A stretch of 64,000 bases of DNA from Deltaproteobacteria bacterium. Its GTDB lineage: Bacteria; Myxococcota_A; UBA9042; PHBI01; JACKFB01. The notes under the pieces are model-generated. The model was not told where the DNA came from. It saw nothing but the letters and a program-made list of their open reading frames with translations, and made no database searches. The stretch's first letter is position 1; the number at the start of each line of letters is the position of its first letter. The position numbers and the translations under genes were made by a program. This document shows, one piece after another, positions 53,290 to 61,763 of this stretch. The stretch is taken from contig JACKFB010000003.1 of NCBI GenBank assembly GCA_020632695.1, positions 124,001 to 188,000 on the forward strand, written 5' to 3'.

Positions 53290-54317
53290 CGGATCCGTAT
53301 CCTCACGCCGTGGGTGTCGCCACGCGTCCCCAGCTCGAGCGACGCGGATGCCTCGGCGTGCGCCGCGAAGGTCTCGCGCCACGCGCCCGCCTCGCGAGCG
53401 TAGACCCGCAGCGCCGCGTCCGCGACCCCGGTGTGGAGCCGATGGGCGATTCGTCCGTCGGGATCGGCCTGATCGAGGCCCACGAAGCGCTCGGTCCCCG
53501 CGGCGAACGCGCACTCGACGCGCCGGTCACCCGACCGCACGTCCAGCCGCACTCCCAGGCCGTCCGGCTCGGGGGCCAGGGTCCAGCGCCCGCCCAGCGG
53601 GCCCATCGTGATCCGCTCGCCGGGGATCCGGACGTGCAGCACCCGCAGCGGCGGCCACGCGAGGCGCCCGGCGCGCTGCCGAGCCACCAACGCCTCCACG
53701 ACCACCCCGGGCGCGCCCACGAAGCCGTTGCAGCGCAGCGCGCGCCACGCCTCGGGCTGCCGCGGCCCCCAGCGATGGCCGAGCCGCGCCGGCGCCTCGC
53801 TCACCGGGTGCTCCTCGCCGCCGACCCACACCCGGCCCGAGGCCCGGCTGTCCGGCTGCGGGGTGGTCCACTTGCCCCAGGGCATCCCGTCCCCGTACAT
53901 CCAACCGGCCGGCAGGTGCCGGAATCCTTCGTGATCGCAGGAGAAGTCCAGCTCCCATCGCAGGCTCGGCCCGCCGCCGGCGTCCTCGAGGCAGCCGGTG
54001 GCGCGCCCCTGGCGCAGCTCGACCTCCCCCGCCCGCAGGTAGAAGGCCTCGCCCTCCGCCAGCGCCTGGCCCGCCGGCATCGCGCGCCGCAGCGCCACGT
54101 GATCGCCGCCCGGTCCCAGGCCGAAGGCCACCGCGCTCACGATGACCTGCGGTTGGCGCCCGCTGAGCGTCGGCGTCCACAGGGTGTGCCCGAGCCACAG
54201 GGCGCGCCCCCCGCCGAGGTCCACCTCCAGCGTCAGCCCCTCGATGTGTCCCCGGGGATCGCCCGCGCGATGGCGCACGAGCGCGTCGGCCTCGGCCGGC
54301 GTCAGCGGCTGTTCCAC
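53286..54317 (-). CDS. Uncharacterised protein, weakly like tocopherol cyclase/CrtC-type lipocalin-like enzymes
   Basis: The 343-residue protein is rich in beta strands, Trp and Gly, with segments such as HIEGLTLEVDLGGGRALWLGHT and LRWELDFSCDHEG, and it has no signal peptide. The strand order loosely recalls the double-barrel family of carotenoid 1,2-hydratase and AttH, but I cannot confirm it. The GTG start lies seven bases after a TGGTAGCAG -10 candidate, so a leaderless mRNA is possible. It heads an operon with the desulfurase and lipB, linked by 4-bp overlaps. Confidence 0.5.
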   Translation of the reverse strand: MEQPLTPAEADALVRHRAGDPRGHIEGLTLEVDLGGGRALWLGHTLWTPTLSGRQPQVIVSAVAFGLGPGGDHVALRRAMPAGQALAEGEAFYLRAGEVELRQGRATGCLEDAGGGPSLRWELDFSCDHEGFRHLPAGWMYGDGMPWGKWTTPQPDSRASGRVWVGGEEHPVSEAPARLGHRWGPRQPEAWRALRCNGFVGAPGVVVEALVARQRAGRLAWPPLRVLHVRIPGERITMGPLGGRWTLAPEPDGLGVRLDVRSGDRRVECAFAAGTERFVGLDQADPDGRIAHRLHTGVADAALRVYAREAGAWRETFAAHAEASASLELGTRGDTHGVRIRIR

Positions 54318-54324
54318 ACGGACG

Positions 54325-54333
54325 CTGCTACCA
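54325..54333 (-). promoter_or_regulatory. Putative extended -10 element (TGGTAGCAG)
   Basis: On the minus strand it ends seven bases before the GTG that opens the lipocalin-like/desulfurase/lipB operon. This is the third TAGNNN box at leaderless distance in the window. Confidence 0.35.
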
Positions 54334-54392
54334 TCTTCTCCCGTCGCCTGGCTGGGGAACGTCGCCGGGGATCGAACCGGCCCGGGCAGCGA

Positions 54393-55925
54393 TCAGTGAC
54401 GAAGCGCCGCGACCCGGCGCCGGCTCGTGGCCAGCCCGGCCAGCAGCGCCAGGCCCAGGGCCCAGCCGCTCGCGCCGCCGCCGCCGCCACCGGCGCACCC
54501 GCCGCCATCGCTCACCGCGCCCTTGGGGCCGGCGCTGTCGGGAGCCGTCGCCTCGGCCGCGCTGCTGTCGCCGGGGCCGCTGGCGTCGGGGCCATCGTCC
54601 GGCGTGCCCGAAGCGTCGGGCGCCACCTCGCTCGCCGCGGTGTCCGGGGTGGGCCCTGCGTCGGGGACCGCCTCGGGGGCCGCGTCGGCGGCGGCGTCGG
54701 GGACCGCCTCGGGGGCGGCGTCGGCGACCGGCTCGGGGCCCGCGTCCGGCGGGTCCGCCGGGAAGAGCCCCAGGTCGAAGCAGCCCCCGTTGGTGCTCCC
54801 GTAGCTCCAGCAGCCGCGCCCGGCGCCGCAGGACCCGGCGTTCCCCGCGTCGCACAGCTCGGTGCACACCTTCTTGTCGCCGGTGGGCGTCGGCAGGCAG
54901 AGCTTGCCGCCCAGGCACACCTCGGTCGACACGCAGCCCGCGGGCCCCTGCCCCGGCTCCTTGGGGATGCCGTCCGCCGGCAGGCAGGCGCCGTACTTGG
55001 GCACGTTCTGGAAGGGCGCGCACACGAAGTCCTCGGGGCAGCCCGAGTCCTCCACCAGGCAGTAGCCCGTGCACACGGCCGTGTCCTGCCAGGGCAGGCA
55101 ACGCAGCCCCTCGACGCAGCTCGAGTCGTACTCGCAGATCTCGCCGATCTGCGCGATGCCCGCCGGGAAGTACTCGACCGCCCCGCAGCTCTTCGTCGCG
55201 GCGTCGCACTTCACCCGGCCCGAGTAGAACTCGTCGCCGCTGCTGGTGCGTCCGAGGATCATCGGGCAGTCGGTGTCGCCCGCGCACGCGTACTGCGCGA
55301 CCGGGTAGAGGTAGCACGCCGCCTTGGTGTCGTCGGCGGACAGCGTCCGGCTCTGCAGGTTGGGCAGCACGCTCGGGTGCATCGTCGGCAGGTCGCTCTC
55401 GTCGTAGGGACCCAGGTTGTGGTTGAGGCCGAAGGCGTGGCCGATCTCATGGACCGCGACCGACTCCACGTCGATGCGGCCGTCCCCGTTGATCGACCAC
55501 TGCTGCTTGTAACCGTTGAAGGCGATGTCGGCCTCGCTGATGTGACCGCTGCTGTTGGTCAGCGGCGCGGTCACCCCCAGCACCCACTTGCCGAAGGTCC
55601 ACGACGAGTCCTCCAGCCACTGGACCTCGTTGAGGCCGTTGGGGTTGGCGCCCGCCAGCAGGTTGGACTTGGGGTTCGGCGCGTCGCCGACCCGCTTCAG
55701 CAGGAGATCCGAGCAGGCCAGGTCGTTCCACGTCGCCATCGCGTTGTTGATGGCGATGTCGGTCTTCGCCGGCGTCAGGTCGTCCGAGCCGGCCGCCTGC
55801 ACGAGGAAGGAGACCGTGGAGGACTGCCAGCGTATGGGAACGCCGCCGAAGACGCCCACGCTGTAAGCGAAGGCGGGACTCGTGGCGAGGCAGAGCAGGG
55901 CGGCGGTGCTGAGCGTGAACTTCAT
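54393..55925 (-). CDS. Matrixin-like zinc metalloprotease with MYXO-CTERM-type sorting signal
   Basis: From ATG 55925 the protein has 510 residues. A signal peptide (STAALLCLATSPAFA) is followed by a metalloprotease domain with VAVHEIGHAFGLNHN, the HExxHxxGxxH zinc motif of matrixins and related metzincins. A Cys-rich region follows (CEYDSSCVEGLRCLPWQ). A long Asp/Ala/Pro linker leads to a C-terminal Gly-rich stretch with Cys, a hydrophobic helix (GWALGLALLAGLA) and an Arg cluster. That tripartite end is the MYXO-CTERM signal that myxobacteria process by myxosortase. The enzyme is therefore likely displayed on the cell surface. Confidence 0.88.
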   Translation of the reverse strand: MKFTLSTAALLCLATSPAFAYSVGVFGGVPIRWQSSTVSFLVQAAGSDDLTPAKTDIAINNAMATWNDLACSDLLLKRVGDAPNPKSNLLAGANPNGLNEVQWLEDSSWTFGKWVLGVTAPLTNSSGHISEADIAFNGYKQQWSINGDGRIDVESVAVHEIGHAFGLNHNLGPYDESDLPTMHPSVLPNLQSRTLSADDTKAACYLYPVAQYACAGDTDCPMILGRTSSGDEFYSGRVKCDAATKSCGAVEYFPAGIAQIGEICEYDSSCVEGLRCLPWQDTAVCTGYCLVEDSGCPEDFVCAPFQNVPKYGACLPADGIPKEPGQGPAGCVSTEVCLGGKLCLPTPTGDKKVCTELCDAGNAGSCGAGRGCWSYGSTNGGCFDLGLFPADPPDAGPEPVADAAPEAVPDAAADAAPEAVPDAGPTPDTAASEVAPDASGTPDDGPDASGPGDSSAAEATAPDSAGPKGAVSDGGGCAGGGGGGASGWALGLALLAGLATSRRRVAALRH

Positions 55926-56056
55926 GGCGGGGGACGGTACCACCGACGTGGACTGGATCCGAGCGTTTGGTCGCGCAGTTCGCATCAACGAATCCGTCAG
56001 GGCCGCGGCGCGACGCAGCCCATGGTCTGCGCGGCTTGTGGGCGCGTCGAGCCGTG

Positions 56057-56065
56057 TGCTAGATG
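56057..56065 (+). promoter_or_regulatory. Putative extended -10 element (TGCTAGATG)
   Basis: It lies 29 bases before the GTG of the 5'-nucleotidase. A TTGTGG about 18 bases upstream is a weak -35 candidate. It may drive the four-gene surface operon. Confidence 0.45.
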
Positions 56066-56094
56066 CCGCGCTCCGCCGAGGACGGAGGGTTGCC

Positions 56095-58518
56095 GTGGCG
56101 CGGTGTGGGCTGGTGGGGTTGTTGGCGCTGGGCGTGCTCGCGGGGTGCGCCGACCGCTACCCCGCGCCCGCGACGGCGGGGCAGGACCTGCGCCTGACCA
56201 TCCTCCACACCACCGACATCCACTCCCGGCTGTTGCCCTACGACTTCCAGGTGCTCGCCGGTGACGAGGCGCTGGGCCTGCTCCAGGAGAACGGGCCCTT
56301 CGGCGGCATCGCCCGGATGGCCACCGTCATCGAGCGCGAGCGTGGCCGCTCGGGGCGCTCGATCTACGTCGACTCGGGCGACTGCTTCCAGGGCGCCCCG
56401 ATCTTCAACGCCTTCCTGGGCGAGGCCGAGCAGCGCGCCCTGAGCCAGCTGCGCCCGGACGCGGTGGTCATCGGCAACCACGAGTTCGACGAGGGGCTCA
56501 CCAACTACGTGAAGCAGCTCCAGCGCTGGGCGACCTACCCGCTGGTCGCCGCCAACTATCTGTTCGAGCCGGGCGAGCCGCTGGGCGAGATCGCCCACCC
56601 CGTCGAGATCATCAACGCGGACGGCATGCGCATCGGCATCATCGGGGTCGGCAACTTCTCCTCGCTCTCGTCGATCACCGACGTCGGCAACTCGCTGCAC
56701 ATCGTCCCGCTGGAGATCCAGCAGACCGTCCAGGACTGGATCGACATCCTGCGCCCCCACGTCGACCTGATCGTGGCCGTCAGCCACGCCGGGCTCGGCG
56801 AGGACGAGGACATGATCCGCGCCACCGAGGGCCTGGACGTGGTCATGGGCGGCCACCTGCACATCGTGCTGATGCCGCCCAAGGTCATCCCCGACCGCAC
56901 CGGGAGGCCGGTGATCCTCGCCCACTCGGGCGCCTTCGCGAAGTTCGTCGGCCGCCTGGACCTGGTGGTCCGCGACGGCGAGGTCGTCGCCCACGACTAC
57001 AAGGTCATCCCCATCGACAGCCACGTCCCCGAGGACCCGGGGATGCTCGACCTCATCGAGCCCTACGCCCGCAAGCTGCATCAGCTCATCGACCTGGAGT
57101 CGGTCTACGGCTACGCCGCGCGCATCATCCGCCGCTTCGGCTTCGACGGCGGCGACTCCCCGCTGGGCAACCTGGTGGCCGAGGCCATCCGCCAGTACGC
57201 GCGCGCCGACTTCGGCATGACCAACTCGCTGGGCATCCGCACCGACATCAACCCGGGCGCCATCACGCTGGACCAGCTCTACAACATCTTCCCGTTCAAC
57301 AACTACGTCACCACGATGTACCTGTCGGGCGACGACGTGCAGGAGCTGCTCGACTTCTCGACCCGCCGCAGCGCGGGCCGCGGCTGCGCCACCCAGATCC
57401 AGGTCTCGGGCATCGAGTTCGTGATGGACTGCGGGGCCGACCCGCCGGTGGCCCGCGACATCTTCTTCACCAACTGCGGCGACCCCGAGATCACCGACCC
57501 CGAGGGCTGCGTCCGCCGGCCGCTGGACCGCAACGCCGTCTACGAGATGGCGACCAACGACTACATCGCCAGCGGCGGCTCGGGCTTCACGGTCCTCAAG
57601 GTCAACAACACCCAGATCGACACCGACGTCGCCCTGCGGGACGCCGTGCTGGAGACCGTGCTGCGCAGCGACCTGTGCGTCGAGGAGTGCCGGGCGCCCG
57701 GTGGCGAGCTGCTGCTCGAGGGCTGCGTCGGCTTCGAGAGCTGCGTGGCCGACCTCCAGGCCTTCTACGCCCGCGACTGCGTGCGCGTCGCCCAGACCAC
57801 GCCGGGCGAGGTCGAGCCGCTGGCCCACTGCCCCCTCGACCCGGGCGGCGAGTGCAAGCAGTCGAGCACCTGCCGGGAGCCGGTGCCCTGCACGGCGGCG
57901 ACCTGCGCGGCCTGCGACCTGGCGAACCCCTGCCCCGACGGGCAGCTCTGCACCGACGGCTTCTGCCTGCGCCAGGAGATCGTCTGCGAGGCCGCCCGCT
58001 GCGAGCGCACCTGCGCGGCCGACGCCGACTGCCCGGGGGCCGCGCTGCCCCTGGCGCCGGGCCAGCGGCTGTGCGTCGGCGGGCTGTGCCAGCCGCGCGA
58101 GGGCGCCCCCTGCGACGACGACGGCGGCTGCATCGACGCGGACGCCGTCTGCCCCGGTGACGCATGCGACCCGTGCGAGAGCGCAGCCGAATGCGGCGAC
58201 GGCGAGCGCTGCGTCGGCGGGCGCTGCGCCGTGCCGGTCGCGGCCTGCGTCGACCACCGCTGCCGGCTGCCCTGCCTCGACCGGGCCGACTGTCACCCCG
58301 GCGAGCGCTGCGGGGACGACGGGCGCTGCCGCCCCGAGTCCTGCACACCCACCGTCGATCGCGGCGCCGCCTGCGAGCTCGACGCCCGCTGGCGCGCCCT
58401 CGAGCGCTGCCTGGCCATCCCCTGCCCCCACGCCGAAGCCGACGGCCGCATCGGTCGCATCCTGCCGCCCAACCTCGAGGACCTCCCGGCCGACGACAAC
58501 CCCGATGACGACCTCTAG
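56095..58518 (+). CDS. 5'-nucleotidase (UshA-like) lipoprotein with Cys-rich tail
   Basis: The GTG at 56095 (GGAGGG five bases upstream) gives 807 residues with lipobox VLAGC. The metallophosphoesterase domain carries TILHTTDIHSRLLP, YVDSGDCFQGAP, VIGNHEFDEG, AVSHAGLGED and GGHLHIVL. A 5'-nucleotidase C-terminal domain follows (GDSPLGNLVAEAIR, IFPFNNYVTTMYLSG, SGGSGFTVL). The last 250 residues are Cys-rich repeats (CPDGQLCTDGFCL, CGDGERCVGGRC). It probably hydrolyses extracellular nucleotides at the cell surface. The tail matches the architecture of other lipoproteins here and may bind partners. The next gene overlaps its 3' end. Confidence 0.92.
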   Translation: MARCGLVGLLALGVLAGCADRYPAPATAGQDLRLTILHTTDIHSRLLPYDFQVLAGDEALGLLQENGPFGGIARMATVIERERGRSGRSIYVDSGDCFQGAPIFNAFLGEAEQRALSQLRPDAVVIGNHEFDEGLTNYVKQLQRWATYPLVAANYLFEPGEPLGEIAHPVEIINADGMRIGIIGVGNFSSLSSITDVGNSLHIVPLEIQQTVQDWIDILRPHVDLIVAVSHAGLGEDEDMIRATEGLDVVMGGHLHIVLMPPKVIPDRTGRPVILAHSGAFAKFVGRLDLVVRDGEVVAHDYKVIPIDSHVPEDPGMLDLIEPYARKLHQLIDLESVYGYAARIIRRFGFDGGDSPLGNLVAEAIRQYARADFGMTNSLGIRTDINPGAITLDQLYNIFPFNNYVTTMYLSGDDVQELLDFSTRRSAGRGCATQIQVSGIEFVMDCGADPPVARDIFFTNCGDPEITDPEGCVRRPLDRNAVYEMATNDYIASGGSGFTVLKVNNTQIDTDVALRDAVLETVLRSDLCVEECRAPGGELLLEGCVGFESCVADLQAFYARDCVRVAQTTPGEVEPLAHCPLDPGGECKQSSTCREPVPCTAATCAACDLANPCPDGQLCTDGFCLRQEIVCEAARCERTCAADADCPGAALPLAPGQRLCVGGLCQPREGAPCDDDGGCIDADAVCPGDACDPCESAAECGDGERCVGGRCAVPVAACVDHRCRLPCLDRADCHPGERCGDDGRCRPESCTPTVDRGAACELDARWRALERCLAIPCPHAEADGRIGRILPPNLEDLPADDNPDDDL

Positions 58519-60067
58519 CCCCGCCGGCGGCTGCGTCCGCGCCCTGCTCGTCGCCTGCCTCGCCGCCACCGCGGGCTGCGTGGACGACAAGCCCTTCGCC
58601 AACGATCTCTTCGCCTTCGAGGTCCGCCTCGCCGCCGGCACCGAAGAGCAGCCCCTGGGCTCCGCCGAGGCGCCCCTGGCCTTCGCCAACGGCGGCGCCT
58701 GCACCACCGACGCCGACTGCCCCGAGGCCCTGACCTGCGTCCCGGGCGCCGCCGGCGCGAGCTTCTGCGCCCTGTCGATGCGCTTCGACATCCAGGCGAT
58801 CGGCCGCGACGGGCTGCCCTTCCCCTACCGCGGCCCGCTGCACGTGCGCAGCACCCCCGGCGAGCTGACCGGCACCGACCAGGTCCTGCTGATGGAGGAT
58901 GGCCGCCTCGAGGGCGCCGCCGTCCAGCTCATCCGCGCCATCGGGCCCACCCACGTCTGGTTCGAGGCCGACGGCTTCTTGCCGCGCCCGCCCGGCGCCG
59001 ACTACGGCCAGTGCTCCGACGGCATCGACAACGACCGCAACGGATTCGTCGACCTGGCGGACCCGGGCTGCGCCGGCGCCGACGACGACCTGGAAGCGCC
59101 GGTGAACCTGGCCACGGGCGTCTCACCCACCCTCTGGTTCGACAACCCGCGCATCCGCGACATCCAGCAGACCGAGAGCCTCCGCACCAGCCCGCTGGTC
59201 GGCCAGCAGGTGCAGGTCACCGCCGGCAACCTGGTGGTCACCAACGTCATCGCCAACGGCTTCTACGTCGTCGACCTCGACGACAACGTCCCGGAGCGCC
59301 TGTTCAACGCCATCTTCGTCTTCACCTTCTCCAAGCCGCAGGGCCTCTTCTTCGGTGACAAGCTCTGCGGCCTGTCCGGCGCGGTCGAGGAGCACGTCGG
59401 CCAGACGCAGCTCGTGTTCCCGAGCTTCCAGGCGTACTACCCGGGCAACCCGGCCTGCGCGGACTTCCCCGGCCTCGACCCGAAGGCCAAGGTGCCCGGC
59501 CCGTGGGACGTGACGCCCCTGCTCACCGCCGAGGTGGCCCAGGCCAGCAACCTGGACGAGGTGGTCTACCAGAACAGCCGCCTGCTCGAGCGCTTCGAGT
59601 CCAACCTGGTGACCTTCTCGGACGTGGCCGTCTCGACCCGCTTCATCGCCTGCGACCGCAACGACAACGGGCGCATCGACCTGGGCGCCGAGCGCGACTG
59701 CCGCGACGCCTGCCAGGACGAGGAGCTCTGCTCCGACCTCGAGGGCTACTTCGAGTTCACGCAGTACGCCGGTGTCACGGCCGGCAAGAAGAAGATCTAC
59801 GGGTCGCTCGGCCTGGCCGACGAGTTCAAGCCGCTCGACATCCGCTCGGTCGGCGGCCCCGACGAGAGCGGGCGCTGCGTCTACGCGCCCACCGACGACG
59901 GGTTCGCCCAGTACCTCTGCCCGCCGACCACCCTCACCTCGATCACCGGCTCGCTGCGCCACATCTATCTGTGCGGCGAGGACAGCGACGAGGCCCGCTG
60001 CAACCTGCAGTTCTGGGTCATCGATCCCCGCTTCGACGGCGACGTCGTCGTGGCGCCGACCCCATGA
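58505..60067 (+). CDS. Secreted lipoprotein of unknown function
   Basis: The ATG at 58505 lies 14 bases inside the nucleotidase gene. The 520-residue protein has a lipoprotein leader with lipobox ATAGC. A short Cys motif (CTTDADCPEALTC) follows, and a strand set ends in CSDGIDNDRNGFVDLADPGC, a calcium-binding-like sequence often seen in Myxococcota surface proteins. The rest is beta-rich and contains several Cys pairs (CDRNDNGRIDLGAERDCRDAC). No catalytic motif is recognised. Its stop overlaps the ATG of the beta-barrel-like gene, which suggests a joint complex. Confidence 0.65.
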   Translation: MTTSSPAGGCVRALLVACLAATAGCVDDKPFANDLFAFEVRLAAGTEEQPLGSAEAPLAFANGGACTTDADCPEALTCVPGAAGASFCALSMRFDIQAIGRDGLPFPYRGPLHVRSTPGELTGTDQVLLMEDGRLEGAAVQLIRAIGPTHVWFEADGFLPRPPGADYGQCSDGIDNDRNGFVDLADPGCAGADDDLEAPVNLATGVSPTLWFDNPRIRDIQQTESLRTSPLVGQQVQVTAGNLVVTNVIANGFYVVDLDDNVPERLFNAIFVFTFSKPQGLFFGDKLCGLSGAVEEHVGQTQLVFPSFQAYYPGNPACADFPGLDPKAKVPGPWDVTPLLTAEVAQASNLDEVVYQNSRLLERFESNLVTFSDVAVSTRFIACDRNDNGRIDLGAERDCRDACQDEELCSDLEGYFEFTQYAGVTAGKKKIYGSLGLADEFKPLDIRSVGGPDESGRCVYAPTDDGFAQYLCPPTTLTSITGSLRHIYLCGEDSDEARCNLQFWVIDPRFDGDVVVAPTP

Positions 60068-61755
60068 CGCCCCGGAGCGCCCCCATGCGCCGATTCGCTG
60101 CCTCCCTCACGCTCTCGTTGTGCCTGTGCGCGCCGATGTCCCGCGCCGACACGCCCGCGAACGACGATGGGCCCCCGCCCGCGGTGCCGACGCCCACCGA
60201 GCCGCGCCCGGACGCCACCCCGGTCAGCGCGCCGCCGCCGCTCGCCGCCGCCCCCGCGGCCGAGCCCCAGCGCTCCAGCGCCTTCGACCGCGTCCTCATC
60301 CAGCTCAACTGGGGCGACGACAACCTGCTCGTCGGCGCCGGCGAGACGCGCGAGAACAGCCCCGACCCCAACTTCAGCCGCTGCACCCGCACCCAGATCG
60401 ACGGCGTCCCCCACCGCGACTGCTCGGCCGGCCGCACCCGCCTCGGCCTCTACAAGGCCGTGCCGCTCCGCGGTGGCCTCACCGTCTCGGGGGCGCTGGT
60501 GGTCGGGCTGGCCGTGGTCACCGACCCCGAGTCGTCGCAGGCCGGCAAGTACGAGCTCTACGACCAGGGCTCCTACCTGCGCGTCGCCAAGGCCTTCGGA
60601 TCCTCGCTCTCGCGCGAGTTCGCCGTCGAGTTCTACCCGGTCGACGCGCGCCCGCTGACCCTGGGCTTCCACCCCGACCTGGAGTGGGGCACCAAGGACG
60701 AGTTCCCCCGCAACTTCCGGCGCGGCCTCGCCCCCGGCCTCAAGCTCGGCCTGGACCTCGACGGCTTCTACGTCTTCGCCGGCGCCAAGTCGGCGCTGAT
60801 CAAGAGCCCCCTCGAGGTGGAGCTCGAGAACGAGGGCGGCAACCGCATCCTCTTCTCCACCCGCACCTTCTACGGCCTGCTCGGCGGCTTCGGCTACGGC
60901 CACGCCGAGGGCTTCTCCGCCGAGGTGAACGGCGGCTTCTTCCACAAGGGCACCCTCTCCAAGGAGGGCGTCATCGGCAAGCCGATCCTCTCGGGCGGCG
61001 CCTCGCTGCGGCTGATGTGGCGCCAGGGGCTGCCGGTGGGCCTGCGCATCGCGTCGGCGCTCTACCAGCGGGCCACCTCGGGCTCGGAGCAGATCATCCA
61101 GACGCCGTCCTACGAGGGTCACCTGGCCTGGGCCGTCTCCGGCGAGGGCACCCTGCGCGTGCAGGACCTGGCCGACTCGTCGCGGCCCAACTCGACCGCC
61201 CTGGAGTGGTCGTGGGCGTCGCACCTGGGCTTCCAGCTCCGCGTCGGCAACACGCGCCTGCACGTGGAGCAGCGAAACCGCAGCCTCACCTACATCGTCG
61301 CCGACGTGCCCGGCCTCATCCCCTACTCCACCCTGCCCGACGGCGCGGAGACCTTCCCCGAGATGCAGGCCCTGGTCTCGGTGGACCACCGCCTGGGCGA
61401 CTTCACGCTGGCGCTCACCGGCGGCGTGCGGATGCCGGCGACCTACCGCGGCCCCTCGGTGGAGGGCAGCGGCACCGACCCGGCCTCGGCGGGCGTACGC
61501 ACCGTGGTCGTCTCCGACGCGGACGCCGGCGGCTGGTACATCCTGCCCGAGGGCGACGACGCCGTGCCGGTGTGGTGGGCGGAGCTGGGCTTCAAGTGGG
61601 CGCCGGCCAAGGAGTTCGCGCTGCTGGCCGACATCCTCTTCGGCCGCGACCAGAACCGCACCCAGGTCGAGCGGGACTCCGCCGGCCACGCGCTGCGCGT
61701 CTACACCGAGCCGAACGTGCTCTCGCTGAACCTCGTGGGGCAGTTCCTGTTCTGA
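60064..61755 (+). CDS. Putative outer-membrane beta-barrel protein
   Basis: The 563-residue protein has a signal peptide (MRRFAASLTLSLCLCAPMSRA after an eight-residue lead), a Pro-rich linker, and then alternating strands typical of barrels (YFYVFAGAK-like patterns, LRIASALYQRATSG, FALLADILFGRDQ). It ends in Phe (NLVGQFLF), the usual C-terminal signal for barrel assembly. No named family is recognised. The ATG overlaps the lipoprotein stop (ATGA). With the two lipoproteins before it and the Ca-repeat protein after it, it may form a surface export or anchoring complex. Confidence 0.65.
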   Translation: MTPRSAPMRRFAASLTLSLCLCAPMSRADTPANDDGPPPAVPTPTEPRPDATPVSAPPPLAAAPAAEPQRSSAFDRVLIQLNWGDDNLLVGAGETRENSPDPNFSRCTRTQIDGVPHRDCSAGRTRLGLYKAVPLRGGLTVSGALVVGLAVVTDPESSQAGKYELYDQGSYLRVAKAFGSSLSREFAVEFYPVDARPLTLGFHPDLEWGTKDEFPRNFRRGLAPGLKLGLDLDGFYVFAGAKSALIKSPLEVELENEGGNRILFSTRTFYGLLGGFGYGHAEGFSAEVNGGFFHKGTLSKEGVIGKPILSGGASLRLMWRQGLPVGLRIASALYQRATSGSEQIIQTPSYEGHLAWAVSGEGTLRVQDLADSSRPNSTALEWSWASHLGFQLRVGNTRLHVEQRNRSLTYIVADVPGLIPYSTLPDGAETFPEMQALVSVDHRLGDFTLALTGGVRMPATYRGPSVEGSGTDPASAGVRTVVVSDADAGGWYILPEGDDAVPVWWAELGFKWAPAKEFALLADILFGRDQNRTQVERDSAGHALRVYTEPNVLSLNLVGQFLF

Positions 61756-61763
61756 GGGGCGCC

